Shown: positions 50,182 to 62,556 of the stretch, piece by piece
Layout: the number at the start of each line of letters is the position of its first letter
How positions within the stretch are numbered: position 1 is the first letter of the stretch
NCBI RefSeq assembly: GCF_037975245.1
Contig: NC_092562.1
Coordinates: 17,187,521 to 17,251,520 of the forward strand
DNA: 64,000 bases
Origin: Apostichopus japonicus
Taxonomy: Eukaryota; Echinodermata; Holothuroidea; Aspidochirotida; Stichopodidae
Direction: 5' to 3'
The notes under the pieces: generated by a model
Told to the model about the DNA's origin: nothing
Seen by the model: the letters and a program-made list of their open reading frames with translations, nothing else
The model's database searches: none
Made by a program: the position numbers and the translations under genes

Positions 50182-50676
50182 CGAGCTGATGATCGAGACT
50201 CTCTTTTGCATCCCTGGTTCGAACCCCGGGTGATGACGTCTTTTGCCGATCTTTTACAGCAAGTGCCTACACGGGGAGCTGTAAGTATTAGTTAATCCAC
50301 CTAATATCTCAGTCCAAACAGTGGCGCGATGGCTTGGCGCACTGTACGAGCTGATGATCGAGACTCTCTTTTGCATCCCTGGTTCGAACCCCGGGTGATG
50401 ACGTCTTTTGCCGATCTTTTACAGCAAGTGCCTACACGGGGAGCTGTAAGTATTAGTTAATCCACCTAATATCTCAGTCCAAACAGTGGCGCGATGGCTT
50501 GGCGCACTGTACGAGCTGATGATCGAGACTCTCTTTTGCATCCCTGGTTCGAACCCCGGGTGATGACGTCTTTTGCCGATCTTTTACAGCAAGTGCCTAC
50601 ACGGGGAGCTGTAAGTATTAGTTAATCCACCTAATATCTCAGTCCAAACAGTGGCGCGATGGCTTGGCGCACTGTA
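50182..50676. repeat. Satellite units 305-307, consensus copies
   Basis: Three 165-bp copies have the consensus base at all diagnostic sites (A29, A75, A122, A125, T132, A136, T149, A160). They separate the G160 block from the G17 block. Confidence 0.88.
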
Positions 50677-52821
50677 CGAGCTGATGATCGAGGCTCTCTT
50701 TTGCATCCCTGGTTCGAACCCCGGGTGATGACGTCTTTTGCCGATCTTTTACAGCAAGTGCCTACACGGGGAGCTGTAAGTATTAGTTAATCCACCTAAT
50801 ATCTCAGTCCAAACAGTGGCGCGATGGCTTGGCGCACTGTACGAGCTGATGATCGAGGCTCTCTTTTGCATCCCTGGTTCGAACCCCGGGTGATGACGTC
50901 TTTTGCCGATCTTTTACAGCAAGTGCCTACACGGGGAGCTGTAAGTATTAGTTAATCCACCTAATATCTCAGTCCAAACAGTGGCGCGATGGCTTGGCGC
51001 ACTGTACGAGCTGATGATCGAGGCTCTCTTTTGCATCCCTGGTTCGAACCCCGGGTGATGACGTCTTTTGCCGATCTTTTACAGCAAGTGCCTACACGGG
51101 GAGCTGTAAGTATTAGTTAATCCACCTAATATCTCAGTCCAAACAGTGGCGCGATGGCTTGGCGCACTGTACGAGCTGATGATCGAGGCTCTCTTTTGCA
51201 TCCCTGGTTCGAACCCCGGGTGATGACGTCTTTTGCCGATCTTTTACAGCAAGTGCCTACACGGGGAGCTGTAAGTATTAGTTAATCCACCTAATATCTC
51301 AGTCCAAACAGTGGCGCGATGGCTTGGCGCACTGTACGAGCTGATGATCGAGGCTCTCTTTTGCATCCCTGGTTCGAACCCCGGGTGATGACGTCTTTTG
51401 CCGATCTTTTACAGCAAGTGCCTACACGGGGAGCTGTAAGTATTAGTTAATCCACCTAATATCTCAGTCCAAACAGTGGCGCGATGGCTTGGCGCACTGT
51501 ACGAGCTGATGATCGAGGCTCTCTTTTGCATCCCTGGTTCGAACCCCGGGTGATGACGTCTTTTGCCGATCTTTTACAGCAAGTGCCTACACGGGGAGCT
51601 GTAAGTATTAGTTAATCCACCTAATATCTCAGTCCAAACAGTGGCGCGATGGCTTGGCGCACTGTACGAGCTGATGATCGAGGCTCTCTTTTGCATCCCT
51701 GGTTCGAACCCCGGGTGATGACGTCTTTTGCCGATCTTTTACAGCAAGTGCCTACACGGGGAGCTGTAAGTATTAGTTAATCCACCTAATATCTCAGTCC
51801 AAACAGTGGCGCGATGGCTTGGCGCACTGTACGAGCTGATGATCGAGGCTCTCTTTTGCATCCCTGGTTCGAACCCCGGGTGATGACGTCTTTTGCCGAT
51901 CTTTTACAGCAAGTGCCTACACGGGGAGCTGTAAGTATTAGTTAATCCACCTAATATCTCAGTCCAAACAGTGGCGCGATGGCTTGGCGCACTGTACGAG
52001 CTGATGATCGAGGCTCTCTTTTGCATCCCTGGTTCGAACCCCGGGTGATGACGTCTTTTGCCGATCTTTTACAGCAAGTGCCTACACGGGGAGCTGTAAG
52101 TATTAGTTAATCCACCTAATATCTCAGTCCAAACAGTGGCGCGATGGCTTGGCGCACTGTACGAGCTGATGATCGAGGCTCTCTTTTGCATCCCTGGTTC
52201 GAACCCCGGGTGATGACGTCTTTTGCCGATCTTTTACAGCAAGTGCCTACACGGGGAGCTGTAAGTATTAGTTAATCCACCTAATATCTCAGTCCAAACA
52301 GTGGCGCGATGGCTTGGCGCACTGTACGAGCTGATGATCGAGGCTCTCTTTTGCATCCCTGGTTCGAACCCCGGGTGATGACGTCTTTTGCCGATCTTTT
52401 ACAGCAAGTGCCTACACGGGGAGCTGTAAGTATTAGTTAATCCACCTAATATCTCAGTCCAAACAGTGGCGCGATGGCTTGGCGCACTGTACGAGCTGAT
52501 GATCGAGGCTCTCTTTTGCATCCCTGGTTCGAACCCCGGGTGATGACGTCTTTTGCCGATCTTTTACAGCAAGTGCCTACACGGGGAGCTGTAAGTATTA
52601 GTTAATCCACCTAATATCTCAGTCCAAACAGTGGCGCGATGGCTTGGCGCACTGTACGAGCTGATGATCGAGGCTCTCTTTTGCATCCCTGGTTCGAACC
52701 CCGGGTGATGACGTCTTTTGCCGATCTTTTACAGCAAGTGCCTACACGGGGAGCTGTAAGTATTAGTTAATCCACCTAATATCTCAGTCCAAACAGTGGC
52801 GCGATGGCTTGGCGCACTGTA
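50677..52821. repeat. Satellite units 308-320, block with G at unit base 17
   Basis: Thirteen consecutive 165-bp copies read GATCGAGGCTC (G17) in place of GATCGAGACTC, with consensus copies on both sides. This is a single-site variant amplified as a contiguous block. The site lies between the A and B boxes. Confidence 0.92.
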
Positions 52822-55296
52822 CGAGCTGATGATCGAGACTCTCTTTTGCATCCCTGGTTCGAACCCCGGGTGATGACGTCTTTTGCCGATCTTTTACAGC
52901 AAGTGCCTACACGGGGAGCTGTAAGTATTAGTTAATCCACCTAATATCTCAGTCCAAACAGTGGCGCGATGGCTTGGCGCACTGTACGAGCTGATGATCG
53001 AGACTCTCTTTTGCATCCCTGGTTCGAACCCCGGGTGATGACGTCTTTTGCCGATCTTTTACAGCAAGTGCCTACACGGGGAGCTGTAAGTATTAGTTAA
53101 TCCACCTAATATCTCAGTCCAAACAGTGGCGCGATGGCTTGGCGCACTGTACGAGCTGATGATCGAGACTCTCTTTTGCATCCCTGGTTCGAACCCCGGG
53201 TGATGACGTCTTTTGCCGATCTTTTACAGCAAGTGCCTACACGGGGAGCTGTAAGTATTAGTTAATCCACCTAATATCTCAGTCCAAACAGTGGCGCGAT
53301 GGCTTGGCGCACTGTACGAGCTGATGATCGAGACTCTCTTTTGCATCCCTGGTTCGAACCCCGGGTGATGACGTCTTTTGCCGATCTTTTACAGCAAGTG
53401 CCTACACGGGGAGCTGTAAGTATTAGTTAATCCACCTAATATCTCAGTCCAAACAGTGGCGCGATGGCTTGGCGCACTGTACGAGCTGATGATCGAGACT
53501 CTCTTTTGCATCCCTGGTTCGAACCCCGGGTGATGACGTCTTTTGCCGATCTTTTACAGCAAGTGCCTACACGGGGAGCTGTAAGTATTAGTTAATCCAC
53601 CTAATATCTCAGTCCATACAGTGGCGCGATGGCTTGGCGCACTGTACGAGCTGATGATCGAGACTCTCTTTTGCATCCCTGGTTCGAACCCCGGGTGATG
53701 ACGTCTTTTGCCGATCTTTTACAGCAAGTGCCTACACGGGGAGCTGTAAGTATTAGTTAATCCACCTAATATCTCAGTCCAAACAGTGGCGCGATGGCTT
53801 GGCGCACTGTACGAGCTGATGATCGAGACTCTCTTTTGCATCCCTGGTTCGAACCCCGGGTGATGACGTCTTTTGCCGATCTTTTACAGCAAGTGCCTAC
53901 ACGGGGAGCTGTAAGTATTAGTTAATCCACCTAATATCTCAGTCCAAACAGTGGCGCGATGGCTTGGCGCACTGTACGAGCTGATGATCGAGACTCTCTT
54001 TTGCATCCCTGGTTCGAACCCCGGGTGATGACGTCTTTTGCCGATCTTTTACAGCAAGTGCCTACACGGGGAGCTGTAAGTATTAGTTAATCCACCTAAT
54101 ATCTCAGTCCAAACAGTGGCGCGATGGCTTGGCGCACTGTACGAGCTGATGATCGAGACTCTCTTTTGCATCCCTGGTTCGAACCCCGGGTGATGACGTC
54201 TTTTGCCGATCTTTTACAGCAAGTGCCTACACGGGGAGCTGTAAGTATTAGTTAATCCACCTAATATCTCAGTCCAAACAGTGGCGCGATGGCTTGGCGC
54301 ACTGTACGAGCTGATGATCGAGACTCTCTTTTGCATCCCTGGTTCGAACCCCGGGTGATGACGTCTTTTGCCGATCTTTTACAGCAAGTGCCTACACGGG
54401 GAGCTGTAAGTATTAGTTAATCCACCTAATATCTCAGTCCATACAGTGGCGCGATGGCTTGGCGCACTGTACGAGCTGATGATCGAGACTCTCTTTTGCA
54501 TCCCTGGTTCGAACCCCGGGTGATGACGTCTTTTGCCGATTTTTTACAGCAAGTGCCTACACGGGGAGCTGTAAGTATTAGTTAATCCACCTAATATCTC
54601 AGTCCAAACAGTGGCGCGATGGCTTGGCGCACTGTACGAGCTGATGATCGAGACTCTCTTTTGCATCCCTGGTTCGAACCCCGGGTGATGACGTCTTTTG
54701 CCGATCTTTTACAGCAAGTGCCTACACGGGGAGCTGTAAGTATTAGTTAATCCACCTAATATCTCAGTCCAAACAGTGGCGCGATGGCTTGGCGCACTGT
54801 ACGAGCTGATGATCGAGACTCTCTTTTGCATCCCTGGTTCGAACCCCGGGTGATGACGTCTTTTGCCGATCTTTTACAGCAAGTGCCTACACGGGGAGCT
54901 GTAAGTATTAGTTAATCCACCTAATATCTCAGTCCAAACAGTGGCGCGATGGCTTGGCGCACTGTACGAGCTGATGATCGATTCTCTCTTTTGCATCCCT
55001 GGTTCGAACCCCGGGTGATGACGTCTTTTGCCGATCTTTTACAGCAAGTGCCTACACGGGGAGCTGTAAGTATTAGTTAATCCACCTAATATCTCAGTCC
55101 AAACAGTGGCGCGATGGCTTGGCGCACTGTACGAGCTGATGATCGATTCTCTCTTTTGCATCCCTGGTTCGAACCCCGGGTGATGACGTCTTTTGCCGAT
55201 CTTTTACAGCAAGTGCCTACACGGGGAGCTGTAAGTATTAGTTAATCCACCTAATATCTCAGTCCAAACAGTGGCGCGATGGCTTGGCGCACTGTA
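52822..55296. repeat. Satellite units 321-335, consensus copies with scattered private changes
   Basis: Fifteen 165-bp copies, mostly consensus. Units 325 and 330 both have CCATAC (T136), five units apart. Unit 331 has a C to T at 54541 that extends the second T-run to six. Units 334 and 335 share GATCGATTCTC (T16, T17). Confidence 0.88.
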
Positions 55297-58200
55297 CGAG
55301 CTGATGATCGAGACTCTCTTTTGCATCCCTGGTTCGAACCCCGGGTGATGACGTCTTTTGCCGATCTTTTACAGCAAGTGCCTACACGGGGAGCTGTAAG
55401 TATTAGTTAATCCACCTAATATCTCAGTCCAAACAGTGGCGCGATGGCTTGGCGCACTGTACGAGCTGATGATCGAGACTCTCTTTTGCATCCCTGGTTC
55501 GAACCCCGGGTGATGACGTCTTTTGCCGATCTTTTACAGCAAGTGCCTACACGGGGAGCTGTAAGTATTAGTTAATCCACCTAATATCTCAGTCCAAACA
55601 GTGGCGCGATGGCTTGGCGCACTGTACGAGCTGATGATCGAGACTCTCTTTTGCATCCCTGGTTCGAACCCCGGGTGATGACGTCTTTTGCCGATCTTTT
55701 ACAGCAAGTGCCTACACGGGGAGCTGTAAGTATTAGTTAATCCACCTAATATCTCAGTCCAAACAGTGGCGCGATGGCTTGGCGCACTGTACGAGCTGAT
55801 GATCGAGACTCTCTTTTGCATCCCTGGTTCGAACCCCGGGTGATGACGTCTTTTGCCGATCTTTTACAGCAAGTGCCTACACGGGGAGCTGTAAGTATTA
55901 GTTAATCCACCTAATATCTCAGTCCAAACAGTGGCGCGATGGCTTGGCGCACTGTACGAGCTGATGATCGAGACTCTCTTTTGCATCCCTGGTTCGAACC
56001 CCGGGTGATGACGTCTTTTGCCGATCTTTTACAGCAAGTGCCTACACGGGGAGCTGTAAGTATTAGTTAATCCACCTAATATCTCAGTCCAAACAGTGGC
56101 GCGATGGCTTGGCGCACTGTACGAGCTGATGATCGAGACTCTCTTTTGCATCCCTGGTTCGAACCCCGGGTGATGACGTCTTTTGCCGATCTTTTACAGC
56201 AAGTGCCTACACGGGGAGCTGTAAGTATTAGTTAATCCACCTAATATCTCAGTCCAAACAGTGGCGCGATGGCTTGGCGCACTGTACGAGCTGATGATCG
56301 AGACTCTCTTTTGCATCCCTGGTTCGAACCCCGGGTGATGACGTCTTTTGCCGATCTTTTACAGCAAGTGCCTACACGGGGAGCTGTAAGTATTAGTTAA
56401 TCCACCTAATATCTCAGTCCAAACAGTGGCGCGATGGCTTGGCGCACTGTACGAGCTGATGATCGAGACTCTCTTTTGCATCCCTGGTTCGAACCCCGGG
56501 TGATGACGTCTTTTGCCGATCTTTTACAGCAAGTGCCTACACGGGGAGCTGTAAGTATTAGTTAATCCACCTAATATCTCAGTCCAAACAGTGGCGCGAT
56601 GGCTTGGCGCACTGTACGAGCTGATGATCGAGACTCTCTTTTGCATCCCTGGTTCGAACCCCGGGTGATGACGTCTTTTGCCGATCTTTTACAGCAAGTG
56701 CCTACACGGGGAGCTGTAAGTATTAGTTAATCCACCTAATATCTCAGTCCAAACAGTGGCGCGATGGCTTGGCGCACTGTACGAGCTGATGATCGAGACT
56801 CTCTTTTGCATCCCTGGTTCGAACCCCGGGTGATGACGTCTTTTGCCGATCTTTTACAGCAAGTGCCTACACGGGGAGCTGTAAGTATTAGTTAATCCAC
56901 CTAATATCTCAGTCCAAACAGTGGCGCGATGGCTTGGCGCACTGTACGAGCTGATGATCGAGACTCTCTTTTGCATCCCTGGTTCGAACCCCGGGTGATG
57001 ACGTCTTTTGCCGATCTTTTACAGCAAGTGCCTACACGGGGAGCTGTAAGTATTAGTTAATCCACCTAATATCTCAGTCCAAACAGTGGCGCGATGGCTT
57101 GGCGCACTGTACGAGCTGATGATCGAGACTCTCTTTTGCATCCCTGGTTCGAACCCCGGGTGATGACGTCTTTTGCCGATCTTTTACAGCAAGTGCCTAC
57201 ACGGGGAGCTGTAAGTATTAGTTAATCCACCTAATATCTCAGTCCAAACAGTGGCGCGATGGCTTGGCGCACTGTACGAGCTGATGATCGAGACTCTCTT
57301 TTGCATCCCTGGTTCGAACCCCGGGTGATGACGTCTTTTGCCGATCTTTTACAGCAAGTGCCTACACGGGGAGCTGTAAGTATTAGTTAATCCACCTAAT
57401 ATCTCAGTCCAAACAGTGGCGCGATGGCTTGGCGCACTGTACGAGCTGATGATCGAGACTCTCTTTTGCATCCCTGGTTCGAACCCCGGGTGATGACGTC
57501 TTTTGCCGATCTTTTACAGCAAGTGCCTACACGGGGAGCTGTAAGTATTAGTTAATCCACCTAATATCTCAGTCCAAACAGTGGCGCGATGGCTTGGCGC
57601 ACTGTACGAGCTGATGATCGAGACTCTCTTTTGCATCCCTGGTTCGAACCCCGGGTGATGACGTCTTTTGCCGATCTTTTACAGCAAGTGCCTACACGGG
57701 GAGCTGTAAGTATTAGTTAATCCACCTAATATCTCAGTCCAAACAGTGGCGCGATGGCTTGGCGCACTGTACGAGCTGATGATCGAGACTCTCTTTTGCA
57801 TCCCTGGTTCGAACCCCGGGTGATGACGTCTTTTGCCGATCTTTTACAGCAAGTGCCTACACGGGGAGCTGTAAGTATTAGTTAATCCACCTAATATCTC
57901 AGTCCAAACAGTGGCGCGATGGCTTGGCGCACTGTACGAGCTGATGATCGAGACTCTCTTTTGCATCCCTGGTTCGAACCCCGGGTGATGACGTCTTTTG
58001 CCGATCTTTTACAGCAAGTGCCTACACGGGGAGCTGTAAGTATTAGTTAATCCACCTAATATCTCAGTCCAAACAGTGGCGCGATGGCTTGGCGCACTGT
58101 ACGAGCTGATGATCGAGACTCTCTTTTGCATCCCTGGTTCGAACCCCGGGTGATGACGTCTTTTGCCGATCTTTTACAGCAAGTGCCTACACGGGGAGCT

Positions 58201-61200
58201 GTAAGTATTAGTTAATCCACCTAATATCTCAGTCCAAACAGTGGCGCGATGGCTTGGCGCACTGTACGAGCTGATGATCGAGACTCTCTTTTGCATCCCT
58301 GGTTCGAACCCCGGGTGATGACGTCTTTTGCCGATCTTTTACAGCAAGTGCCTACACGGGGAGCTGTAAGTATTAGTTAATCCACCTAATATCTCAGTCC
58401 AAACAGTGGCGCGATGGCTTGGCGCACTGTACGAGCTGATGATCGAGACTCTCTTTTGCATCCCTGGTTCGAACCCCGGGTGATGACGTCTTTTGCCGAT
58501 CTTTTACAGCAAGTGCCTACACGGGGAGCTGTAAGTATTAGTTAATCCACCTAATATCTCAGTCCAAACAGTGGCGCGATGGCTTGGCGCACTGTACGAG
58601 CTGATGATCGAGACTCTCTTTTGCATCCCTGGTTCGAACCCCGGGTGATGACGTCTTTTGCCGATCTTTTACAGCAAGTGCCTACACGGGGAGCTGTAAG
58701 TATTAGTTAATCCACCTAATATCTCAGTCCAAACAGTGGCGCGATGGCTTGGCGCACTGTACGAGCTGATGATCGAGACTCTCTTTTGCATCCCTGGTTC
58801 GAACCCCGGGTGATGACGTCTTTTGCCGATCTTTTACAGCAAGTGCCTACACGGGGAGCTGTAAGTATTAGTTAATCCACCTAATATCTCAGTCCAAACA
58901 GTGGCGCGATGGCTTGGCGCACTGTACGAGCTGATGATCGAGACTCTCTTTTGCATCCCTGGTTCGAACCCCGGGTGATGACGTCTTTTGCCGATCTTTT
59001 ACAGCAAGTGCCTACACGGGGAGCTGTAAGTATTAGTTAATCCACCTAATATCTCAGTCCAAACAGTGGCGCGATGGCTTGGCGCACTGTACGAGCTGAT
59101 GATCGAGACTCTCTTTTGCATCCCTGGTTCGAACCCCGGGTGATGACGTCTTTTGCCGATCTTTTACAGCAAGTGCCTACACGGGGAGCTGTAAGTATTA
59201 GTTAATCCACCTAATATCTCAGTCCAAACAGTGGCGCGATGGCTTGGCGCACTGTACGAGCTGATGATCGAGACTCTCTTTTGCATCCCTGGTTCGAACC
59301 CCGGGTGATGACGTCTTTTGCCGATCTTTTACAGCAAGTGCCTACACGGGGAGCTGTAAGTATTAGTTAATCCACCTAATATCTCAGTCCAAACAGTGGC
59401 GCGATGGCTTGGCGCACTGTACGAGCTGATGATCGAGACTCTCTTTTGCATCCCTGGTTCGAACCCCGGGTGATGACGTCTTTTGCCGATCTTTTACAGC
59501 AAGTGCCTACACGGGGAGCTGTAAGTATTAGTTAATCCACCTAATATCTCAGTCCAAACAGTGGCGCGATGGCTTGGCGCACTGTACGAGCTGATGATCG
59601 AGACTCTCTTTTGCATCCCTGGTTCGAACCCCGGGTGATGACGTCTTTTGCCGATCTTTTACAGCAAGTGCCTACACGGGGAGCTGTAAGTATTAGTTAA
59701 TCCACCTAATATCTCAGTCCAAACAGTGGCGCGATGGCTTGGCGCACTGTACGAGCTGATGATCGAGACTCTCTTTTGCATCCCTGGTTCGAACCCCGGG
59801 TGATGACGTCTTTTGCCGATCTTTTACAGCAAGTGCCTACACGGGGAGCTGTAAGTATTAGTTAATCCACCTAATATCTCAGTCCAAACAGTGGCGCGAT
59901 GGCTTGGCGCACTGTACGAGCTGATGATCGAGACTCTCTTTTGCATCCCTGGTTCGAACCCCGGGTGATGACGTCTTTTGCCGATCTTTTACAGCAAGTG
60001 CCTACACGGGGAGCTGTAAGTATTAGTTAATCCACCTAATATCTCAGTCCAAACAGTGGCGCGATGGCTTGGCGCACTGTACGAGCTGATGATCGAGACT
60101 CTCTTTTGCATCCCTGGTTCGAACCCCGGGTGATGACGTCTTTTGCCGATCTTTTACAGCAAGTGCCTACACGGGGAGCTGTAAGTATTAGTTAATCCAC
60201 CTAATATCTCAGTCCAAACAGTGGCGCGATGGCTTGGCGCACTGTACGAGCTGATGATCGAGACTCTCTTTTGCATCCCTGGTTCGAACCCCGGGTGATG
60301 ACGTCTTTTGCCGATCTTTTACAGCAAGTGCCTACACGGGGAGCTGTAAGTATTAGTTAATCCACCTAATATCTCAGTCCAAACAGTGGCGCGATGGCTT
60401 GGCGCACTGTACGAGCTGATGATCGAGACTCTCTTTTGCATCCCTGGTTCGAACCCCGGGTGATGACGTCTTTTGCCGATCTTTTACAGCAAGTGCCTAC
60501 ACGGGGAGCTGTAAGTATTAGTTAATCCACCTAATATCTCAGTCCAAACAGTGGCGCGATGGCTTGGCGCACTGTACGAGCTGATGATCGAGACTCTCTT
60601 TTGCATCCCTGGTTCGAACCCCGGGTGATGACGTCTTTTGCCGATCTTTTACAGCAAGTGCCTACACGGGGAGCTGTAAGTATTAGTTAATCCACCTAAT
60701 ATCTCAGTCCAAACAGTGGCGCGATGGCTTGGCGCACTGTACGAGCTGATGATCGAGACTCTCTTTTGCATCCCTGGTTCGAACCCCGGGTGATGACGTC
60801 TTTTGCCGATCTTTTACAGCAAGTGCCTACACGGGGAGCTGTAAGTATTAGTTAATCCACCTAATATCTCAGTCCAAACAGTGGCGCGATGGCTTGGCGC
60901 ACTGTACGAGCTGATGATCGAGACTCTCTTTTGCATCCCTGGTTCGAACCCCGGGTGATGACGTCTTTTGCCGATCTTTTACAGCAAGTGCCTACACGGG
61001 GAGCTGTAAGTATTAGTTAATCCACCTAATATCTCAGTCCAAACAGTGGCGCGATGGCTTGGCGCACTGTACGAGCTGATGATCGAGACTCTCTTTTGCA
61101 TCCCTGGTTCGAACCCCGGGTGATGACGTCTTTTGCCGATCTTTTACAGCAAGTGCCTACACGGGGAGCTGTAAGTATTAGTTAATCCACCTAATATCTC

Positions 61201-62061
61201 AGTCCAAACAGTGGCGCGATGGCTTGGCGCACTGTACGAGCTGATGATCGAGACTCTCTTTTGCATCCCTGGTTCGAACCCCGGGTGATGACGTCTTTTG
61301 CCGATCTTTTACAGCAAGTGCCTACACGGGGAGCTGTAAGTATTAGTTAATCCACCTAATATCTCAGTCCAAACAGTGGCGCGATGGCTTGGCGCACTGT
61401 ACGAGCTGATGATCGAGACTCTCTTTTGCATCCCTGGTTCGAACCCCGGGTGATGACGTCTTTTGCCGATCTTTTACAGCAAGTGCCTACACGGGGAGCT
61501 GTAAGTATTAGTTAATCCACCTAATATCTCAGTCCAAACAGTGGCGCGATGGCTTGGCGCACTGTACGAGCTGATGATCGAGACTCTCTTTTGCATCCCT
61601 GGTTCGAACCCCGGGTGATGACGTCTTTTGCCGATCTTTTACAGCAAGTGCCTACACGGGGAGCTGTAAGTATTAGTTAATCCACCTAATATCTCAGTCC
61701 AAACAGTGGCGCGATGGCTTGGCGCACTGTACGAGCTGATGATCGAGACTCTCTTTTGCATCCCTGGTTCGAACCCCGGGTGATGACGTCTTTTGCCGAT
61801 CTTTTACAGCAAGTGCCTACACGGGGAGCTGTAAGTATTAGTTAATCCACCTAATATCTCAGTCCAAACAGTGGCGCGATGGCTTGGCGCACTGTACGAG
61901 CTGATGATCGAGACTCTCTTTTGCATCCCTGGTTCGAACCCCGGGTGATGACGTCTTTTGCCGATCTTTTACAGCAAGTGCCTACACGGGGAGCTGTAAG
62001 TATTAGTTAATCCACCTAATATCTCAGTCCAAACAGTGGCGCGATGGCTTGGCGCACTGTA
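55297..62061. repeat. Satellite units 336-376, 41 uniform consensus copies
   Basis: Forty-one consecutive 165-bp copies show the consensus base at every diagnostic site, and I saw no differences among them. Confidence 0.9.
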
Positions 62062-62556
62062 CGAGCTGATGATCGAGACTCTCTTTTGCATCCCTGGTTC
62101 GAACCCCGGGTGATGACGTCTTTTGCCGATCTTTTACAGCAAGTGCCTACACGGGGAGCTGTAAGTATTAGTTAATCCAGCTAATATCTCAGTCCAAACA
62201 GTGGCGCGATGGCTTGGCGCACTGTACGAGCTGATGATCGAGACTCTCTTTTGCATCCCTGGTTCGAACCCCGGGTGATGACGTCTTTTGCCGATCTTTT
62301 ACAGCAAGTGCCTACACGGGGAGCTGTAAGTATTAGTTAATCCAGCTAATATCTCAGTCCAAACAGTGGCGCGATGGCTTGGCGCACTGTACGAGCTGAT
62401 GATCGAGACTCTCTTTTGCATCCCTGGTTCGAACCCCGGGTGATGACGTCTTTTGCCGATCTTTTACAGCAAGTGCCTACACGGGGAGCTGTAAGTATTA
62501 GTTAATCCAGCTAATATCTCAGTCCAAACAGTGGCGCGATGGCTTGGCGCACTGTA
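62062..62556. repeat. Satellite units 377-379, copies with G at unit base 119
   Basis: Three consecutive copies read TCCAGCTAAT (G119; first at 62180). The same change occurs in unit 1 at the left end of the window and nowhere between, so it is either recurrent or a shared older haplotype. Confidence 0.9.
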
